From Cellulomonas endophytica (GTDB lineage Bacteria; Actinomycetota; Actinomycetes; Actinomycetales; Cellulomonadaceae): 41,468 bases of DNA. The stretch covers positions 1 to 41,468 of the forward strand of contig NZ_RWJX01000033.1 of assembly GCF_004123805.1 (NCBI RefSeq). The letters run 5' to 3'. The position numbers and the translations under genes are program-made. The notes under the pieces were generated by a model. It saw only the letters and a program-made list of their open reading frames with translations. It ran no database searches and was not told where the DNA came from. This document shows positions 40,396 through 41,468 of the stretch, piece by piece (position 1 is the first letter of the stretch; the number at the start of each line of letters is the position of its first letter).

Positions 40396-41468
40396 GCGGT
40401 CGCGGAGGCCGCGCGTGCCAGCTCGATGTCGAGACCCTCGCGGCGCATGCGCACGTCGATGTAGAGCAGGGCCACGACGGAGGCGAGGTAGGTCGTCGCC
40501 AGGGTGGTCGCCAGGACCGTCGCGACGCTGAGGACGAGGAGGTACGGCCCCGTCCCGACGGACGCGCCGAGCACGCCGGCCAGGACCCCCGCGGGGGTGA
40601 GGACGACCTGCTGGACGATGCTCAGCAGGACGTTCACCAGCAGGTACGTCCCCAGCAGCCGCCAGAAGCTGCCGCGCGACAGCCGCCACGCCCGCTGGAC
40701 GCTGGGCCAGAACCGGCCGCCCTCGAGCATGATCGCCGGCGGCACGAGGAGCGTCCGGACGGACACCCACACGGTCACGACGAGGAGCGCGAGCGCGGCG
40801 ACGAGCCCGACGACCGCGGCCAGACCCTCGCTCTGCTGCGCGACGGCGACGACGAGCAGGACGACGAGGACGACCGCCACCGTGGCGGCCAGCCCGAGGA
40901 GCACGGTGAACAGGAGCACGAGCCAGGCGCGCGGCTGGCGCAGCGCCTCGCCGAAGGAGATCTTGCGGCCGAGCACGGACCGGGAGACGGACACGATGAC
41001 GAGCCCGGTCAGCACGGGTGTGGCGACGAGGAGCACGACCGACACGAAGGCCAGGCCGAGCCCCGCGCCGAGCTGCTCGGCCAGGAGCCCCGAGGGGTCC
41101 GCGCTGCCGAAGGCGTCGTCGACGCCGCCGACGAGGTAGCCGCTGAGGTACCACTGCAGCACGGCGCCGATGGCCACGGCCACGGTGACGACGAGCGCCG
41201 ACAGCCCGAACATCACGGCCGGGTTGGCGCGGACGGCGCGGAACGCGCCGTCGAGCACCTCGCCCAGGCTCAGGGGCCGCAGCGGCACGATGCCCGGCTG
41301 CAGGGGTGCGGGGGCCCACGCCGGCGAGCCGTAGCCGGCCCACCCGCCCGGGGCGCCGCCGGGCGCCGGCGGGACGGGCGCCGGGCCGCCGGAGGGGGAG
41401 GTCGTCACGGGGGAGCCCCAGCCGGGGGGCGCGCCCCAGCCCGCCGCCGGGGCCCAGCCGCCGGGGTC
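40392..41468 (-). CDS. GPDPase membrane-domain-like protein, 5' end beyond the window
   Basis: The visible 358 codons stay open to the right edge. A GTG at 41408 could begin translation, but the preceding 20 codons continue the same Gly/Trp/Pro-rich composition (GWGAPPGWGSP) as the following N-terminal tail (GGWAGYGSPAWAPAP), so the true start probably lies outside. After the motif IVPLRPLSLGEVLDGAFRAV come six or more membrane helices with PAIMLEGGRFWPSVQRAWRL, a layout seen in the membrane domain found with glycerophosphoryl diester phosphodiesterases; no catalytic GDPD domain is present. First visible gene of the five-gene operon. Confidence 0.85.
   Translation of the reverse strand, partial: DPGGWAPAAGWGAPPGWGSPVTTSPSGGPAPVPPAPGGAPGGWAGYGSPAWAPAPLQPGIVPLRPLSLGEVLDGAFRAVRANPAVMFGLSALVVTVAVAIGAVLQWYLSGYLVGGVDDAFGSADPSGLLAEQLGAGLGLAFVSVVLLVATPVLTGLVIVSVSRSVLGRKISFGEALRQPRAWLVLLFTVLLGLAATVAVVLVVLLVVAVAQQSEGLAAVVGLVAALALLVVTVWVSVRTLLVPPAIMLEGGRFWPSVQRAWRLSRGSFWRLLGTYLLVNVLLSIVQQVVLTPAGVLAGVLGASVGTGPYLLVLSVATVLATTLATTYLASVVALLYIDVRMRREGLDIELARAASATA

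Overview
This 41 kb window comes from a very GC-rich actinobacterial chromosome (roughly 75% GC by eye). Gene content (whiB2, TIGR03089, DUF3499, DUF5719, Trm112, RDD, SpoIIM, MoxR/DUF58/DUF4350/DUF4129) and the style of the secreted proteins suggest a Micrococcales member, possibly Cellulomonadaceae. The genus is an inference. I see no mobile element, integrase, tRNA, rRNA or CRISPR array, and no gene-free stretch longer than about 260 bases.

The left 23 kb is a cell-surface glycan locus. At 1059-5777, four overlapping genes encode UDP-galactopyranose mutase, a GlfT2-like galactofuranosyltransferase and the Wzm/Wzt ABC exporter, forming a compact galactofuranan synthesis and export operon. 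Next come a YfhO/GT-C-like membrane protein, a secreted 779-residue protein with a conserved N-terminal domain and surface repeats together with its lipoprotein partner, two GT2 glycosyltransferases, a GtrA flippase-like protein and an NAD-dependent epimerase. A complete dTDP-L-rhamnose pathway (rfbB, rfbC, rfbD, rfbA) follows, but it is scattered over four transcription units. Two tandem GDP-mannose 4,6-dehydratase paralogues end the region.

Three secreted proteins (103-879, 18069-19280, 19404-20138) share an ordered five-repeat module that I do not recognise as a named family. In one of them the module is fused to an M15 (VanY-like) peptidase domain in which the first zinc-ligand His is replaced by Gln. 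This protein set is the most novel-looking part of the window.

From 23.1 to 33.9 kb lies a conserved actinobacterial backbone: TIGR03089, WhiB2, a giant GT2-membrane fusion, DUF5719, a degenerate zincin, DUF3499, a small zinc-ribbon protein, Trm112, RDD and SpoIIM. From 34 to 41.5 kb there are a winged-helix protein, a small GNAT and a five-gene minus-strand operon (GPDPase-membrane domain, DUF4129, DUF4350, MoxR, DUF58), whose first gene runs off the right edge.

Two window-wide patterns stand out. At least seven genes have a -10-like TANNNT hexamer ending 6 to 8 nt before the start codon and no ribosome binding site, which is the architecture of leaderless transcripts. Five unrelated genes carry in-frame 12-nt tandem repeats in low-complexity parts of the protein. 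Functions were assigned by reading motifs; no database search was run.
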